Positions 61,117 to 64,000 of a stretch of DNA of 64,000 nt are shown piece after piece. Source of the stretch: Calamus simplicifolius (lineage: Eukaryota > Streptophyta > Magnoliopsida > Arecales > Arecaceae); contig UESW01003834.1 in NCBI GenBank assembly GCA_900491605.1, forward strand, positions 1,058,688-1,122,687, given 5' to 3'. Within the stretch, counting starts at the first letter, position 1; each line of letters begins with the position of its first letter. The position numbers were made by a program, and so were the translations under genes. Below the pieces are notes generated by a model. The model saw only the letters and a list, made by a program, of their open reading frames with translations, was not told the origin of the DNA and did no database searches.

Positions 61117-62060
61117 AGCCCTGCACCAGCCAGGCATAAAGCCCAGTGTACCACTGGCAGAGCAGTGTACCACTGGCTCTCAACAACAACCAAAGCCCTG
61201 CACCAGCCAGGCATAAAGCCCAGTGTACCACTGGCAGAGCAGTGTACCACTGGCTCTCAACAACAAAAGCCCGGCACCCCGTCGGCACTCAAAGCCCTGC
61301 ACCAGCCAGGCATAAAGCCCAGTGTACCACTGGCAGAGCAGTGTACCACTGGCTCTCAACAACAAAAGCCCGGCACACCAAAGCCCTGCACCAGCCAGGC
61401 ATAAAGCCCAGTGTACCACTGGCAGTGTACCACTGGCTCTCAACAACAAAAGCCCGGCACCCGTCGGCACTCAAAGCCCTGCACCAGCCAGGCATAAAGC
61501 CCAGTGTACCACTGGCAGAGCAGTGTACCACTGGCTCTCAACAACAAAAGCCCTGCACCAGCCAGGCATAAAGCCCAGTGTACCACTGGCAGAGCAGTGT
61601 ACCACTGGCTCTCAACAACAAAAGCCCGGCACCCCGTCGGCACTCAAAGCCCTGCACCAGCCAGGCATAAAGCCCAGTGTACCACTGGCAGAGCAGTGTA
61701 CCACTGGCTCTCAACAACAAAAGCCCGGCACCCCGTCGGCACCAAAGCCCTGCACCAGCCAGGCATAAAGCCCAGTGTACCACTGGCAGAGCAGTGTACC
61801 ACTGGCTCTCAACAACAAAAGCCCGGCACCCCGTCGGCACCAAAGCCCTGCACCAGCCAGGCATAAAGCCCAGTGTACCACTGGCAGAGCAGTGTACCAC
61901 TGGCTCTCAACAACAAAAGCCCTGCACCAGCCAGGCATAAAGCCCAGTGTACCACTGGCAGAGCAGTGTACCACTGGCTCTCAACAACAAAAGCCCGGCA
62001 CCCGACGGCACTCAAAGCCCTGCACCAATCAGGCATAAATCCGGCTAACCGCTAGCGGAG
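61117..62060 (+). repeat. 99/71-bp tandem array between integrase and antisense ORF
   Basis: About ten units start CCCTGCACCAGCCAGGCATA, with a doubled GTGTACCACTGGC inside each unit. Longer units (about 99 bp) carry an extra CCGGCACCCCGTCGGCACTC segment that shorter ones (about 71 bp) lack. The last unit (from 62017) is diverged. Frames open on both strands across it are artefacts of a unit without stops. Confidence 0.95.
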
Positions 62061-62487
62061 CGGTGCACCAATGATTCTTCACCGACGTCCTACCGGTCAA
62101 AACAAGGCTAAGTCCCGCGGGCATCAAGCTGCGCGCCAGACTGACACCAGGTCCAATACTTGACCGGGCCTTACGCCTATAGCTCCGAGGGAGCCCACCG
62201 GCCTAATCCCCGATCAGCGGTGCCCCCGCTCCCAAGATTCAACCCTACCTAACTCTAATCCGCGGGCCCATGTAACTAAGGCGGAGTGGCGCAGGTGGGG
62301 GGGTGTCCCTCGGAATCATCGAGACAAACAAGAATCGTGGGGCCACGTATCAATTGATGAAGTTAACAATAATACGAAGATCATCATGAAAAGTATTTTC
62401 ATTAACTAATTAACTGAGAATTACAAAACCCCGACGTAGTCGGGCTTACAAAAGAAAGAAAAGAAAAACAAAGTCACGGACGCAGAC
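62061..62487. other. Spacer between tandem array and antisense ORF
   Basis: G/C-rich sequence passing into a short A/T-rich stretch (62,340-62,470) that would be the 3' UTR of the antisense transcript. No coding frame supported. Confidence 0.5.
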
Positions 62488-64000
62488 TCAGGGCCCTGCC
62501 GGTGCGGGCTCATCATCGGAAGAAGTCTGGTCTGACAATTCGATCTCCAGGGCCTGGGGGAAATTCAAGTCCCTGGCCACCCTTTCCTTAGCATGCTGGA
62601 ACCCGTCGAGGTATACAGCGGCCGAAGCTTCGGCCAGGTCATCTGCGAAATGCTCAGATGCCTTGTACTCCTCAACAAGTCCAGCAGCCCGAACTTTTTC
62701 CGCAGCAAGGGCCTCCGCCGTGTTTTTTCAGCCTCCCGAGCCTGGCGTATCTCCTCTCGGGCATGGCTCAACTCTTCCTCACGGCGGCAGATTTCCTCCC
62801 TTGCCGCTCTAGCTTCCTCCGCCGCCGCACCCGCTCGGTCCTCGACCTCCCGGAGCGCTGAGGTCAGCTCAGAGATGTACATGTCCCTGGCCATGACTGC
62901 GCTCTCAGCCTCCGCCATTTGAGAGAGCGCCGCGCGTGCGATTGGCCTCCATTTCCGCTCGGCTTGTGGCGGCCCTCACTTCGCTTGCACAGGCGTCTCT
63001 GACCGCTTCCAGCGCCTTTTCTGCCTTTTCTGCGCGGCGCTGGGCCTCCTCGGCCTCCTTCTGCGCCTCCCGCAGAACCTTTTTTCCTCCGTGGATAACC
63101 TCCCTGGCGGCCCTCAGGGAGTGAGCGATCTGCACACAAGCCCAGGTCAACAGGATATATACATATGTAGGAACAGTAAGGGGAAAGGAACGAGAAGATA
63201 ACTTACCTTGACCACTGCGGCGTAGGAGTCCCGGAAGAAACGCCCGCTCCCAGATGGCTGAGATCTTCTATAATCCTGAGATCAAAAACCGGACCCAAGG
63301 CCCGCTCGGCCCAGCGGCCGTCATCCAAGAAGTCCCGAGGCGGCCTGGGCGCCCCTCGCCTTCCTCCGCTGTTCCTGAGGCCCCGGCTCTACGTGCGGAC
63401 CACTCCCGAGTGGCCCTTCGAGGGATGGGCTCGCGGGGCCAGATGGCCCCTCGCCCCAGTCCCTGGCGGTATCTGATGGGGTCATCCTCCCGGGGACCGG
63501 GAACTCACCAGTTGGCACACGCGCCCCCACTTCTGATTCCTCGGCGACGGCTCCCGCAGCCGCCCCGCTTCTGGTTCCTCGACGGTGGCTCCCGCAGTCG
63601 CCCCCACCTCTGGCGGAGTGTCGGCCGTAAGGTCGACCTCCGGAACAGATGGAGCATGTGGCGGAGCCGGGGATGGGGAGACGGGCGCCGGGAGGGGGAC
63701 CCTGATCGCCGGACGTTTCGGGGCCGGGCCCGCTGGTCCCTGGGCGGCCCTTCTCGGGCCCTCTTCTTGGTAGCCTTTACCACCTTCGCGGTCGGAATCT
63801 TCATGGCTGCATAGCACATTAGATTTTCAGAGCGGTAAAAAAAAAAAAAAAAAAAAGAAGAAGAAAGAAGGAAGAGCGGAATTTCTAAGTATGGAGAATT
63901 TACCCCGCTAGGAGATGAGACCCGCCAACTCAAAGTTGTCCTCCGCCAACAGCAGGGTGTACCGGGGGATCTCGGCGGTCAGCAAGCACCCCCATCGCCT
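62488..64000 (-). CDS. Spliced antisense ORF (aORF) of the Tat element, coiled-coil protein, partial
   Basis: On the minus strand: a first exon piece before about 63900 (RWGCLLTAEIPRYTLLLAED); an intron ending GCTATGCAG at 63807; an exon 63806-63207 starting CC-ATG with MKIPTAKVVKATKKRAREG and, after a frame change, PAPKRPAIRVPLPAPVSPSP; an intron 63206-63130 with consensus GTAAGT and GTGTGCAG; then exon 63129-62488. The last exon is an Ala/Glu/Arg coiled coil (LREAQKEAEEAQRRAEKAEK; REEELSHAREEIRQAREAEK) ending SSDDEPAPAGP and TGA at 62488. Antisense ORFs downstream of pol are known in Tat elements; their function is unknown. Frameshifts near 63740, 63500 and 62900-62700 are likely. The N terminus is off the right edge. 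Confidence 0.65.

Larger units (their letters stand above)
55489..64000 (+). mobile_element. Internal region of a Tat/Retand-type Ty3/gypsy retrotransposon (3' LTR off the right edge)
   Basis: The order is PBS, gag, protease, RT, RNase H, a second archaeal-type RNase H, integrase without chromodomain, a 3' tandem array, and a spliced antisense ORF. Dual RNase H, the long 3' non-pol region and the antisense ORF are marks of the Tat lineage. G/C content is far above the flanking sequence. Coding frames are broken mostly by single-base shifts rather than stops, unlike the intronic chromovirus. Confidence 0.88.

Noticed and set aside
61146..62055. Long overlapping ORFs on both strands (CTTGSQQQKP and LLLRASGTLL repeats)
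   Set aside because: They come from a tandem repeat unit without stops in several frames, not from a gene.
61117..62060. CRISPR-like array of repeats
   Set aside because: Unit is about 99 bp and directly contiguous, without unique spacers; it is a retrotransposon minisatellite in a plant genome.

Overview
This is a plant nuclear window: spliced genes with long introns and canonical GT-AG junctions, a plant R2R3-MYB gene, a plant IDM1-type PHD/acetyltransferase gene, and plant lineages of LTR retrotransposon, MULE, LINE and MITE. It reads like a monocot, possibly a palm. That placement is an impression from the MYB sequence and the large introns; it was not tested.

Layout. (1) Positions 1 to about 26,000, minus strand: one long gene for an INCREASED DNA METHYLATION 1-like (IDM1/ROS4) histone acetyltransferase with TIFY-binding and PHD regions. 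Six coding exons can be placed; the last part of the acetyltransferase lies left of the window. The intron between 17,719 and 5,536 holds a 9.4-kb decayed Ty3/gypsy chromovirus (6123-15534, same strand), a hAT-like nonautonomous element and a possible SINE remnant. (2) 26,000-30,860: intergenic, with a MITE and an LTR-like remnant. (3) 30,869-36,070: a complete MULE with terminal inverted repeats and an 8/9-matching 9-bp target duplication. It carries a FAR1/MuDR-type transposase with SWIM finger, a downstream OTU protease domain, an antisense truncated plant-mobile-domain gene, and unusual palindromic repeat arrays. (4) 36,080-41,200: intergenic. (5) 41,525-42,585, plus strand: a subgroup-4 (MYB4-type) R2R3-MYB repressor with a 1-nt deletion in exon 1 and an AC element in its own promoter. 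(6) 42,600-52,140: mostly intergenic, with two LINE 3' ends (one with a perfect 11-bp target duplication) and a 190-bp tandem duplication. (7) 52,141-64,000: a compound Tat/Retand-type Ty3/gypsy element. It consists of a truncated LTR, a scrap of 3' internal sequence, a full LTR, then a long internal region with gag, protease, RT, two RNase H domains, integrase, a ~99-bp tandem array and a spliced antisense ORF. Its 3' LTR lies outside the window.

Two patterns cut across regions. Several otherwise well-conserved reading frames (IDM1-like, MYB, MULE transposase, Tat pol) are broken by single missing bases, which looks as much like residual sequencing error as like pseudogene decay. The intronic chromovirus is instead broken by stop codons at conserved Trp and Gln positions, as expected from deamination of methylated cytosine.
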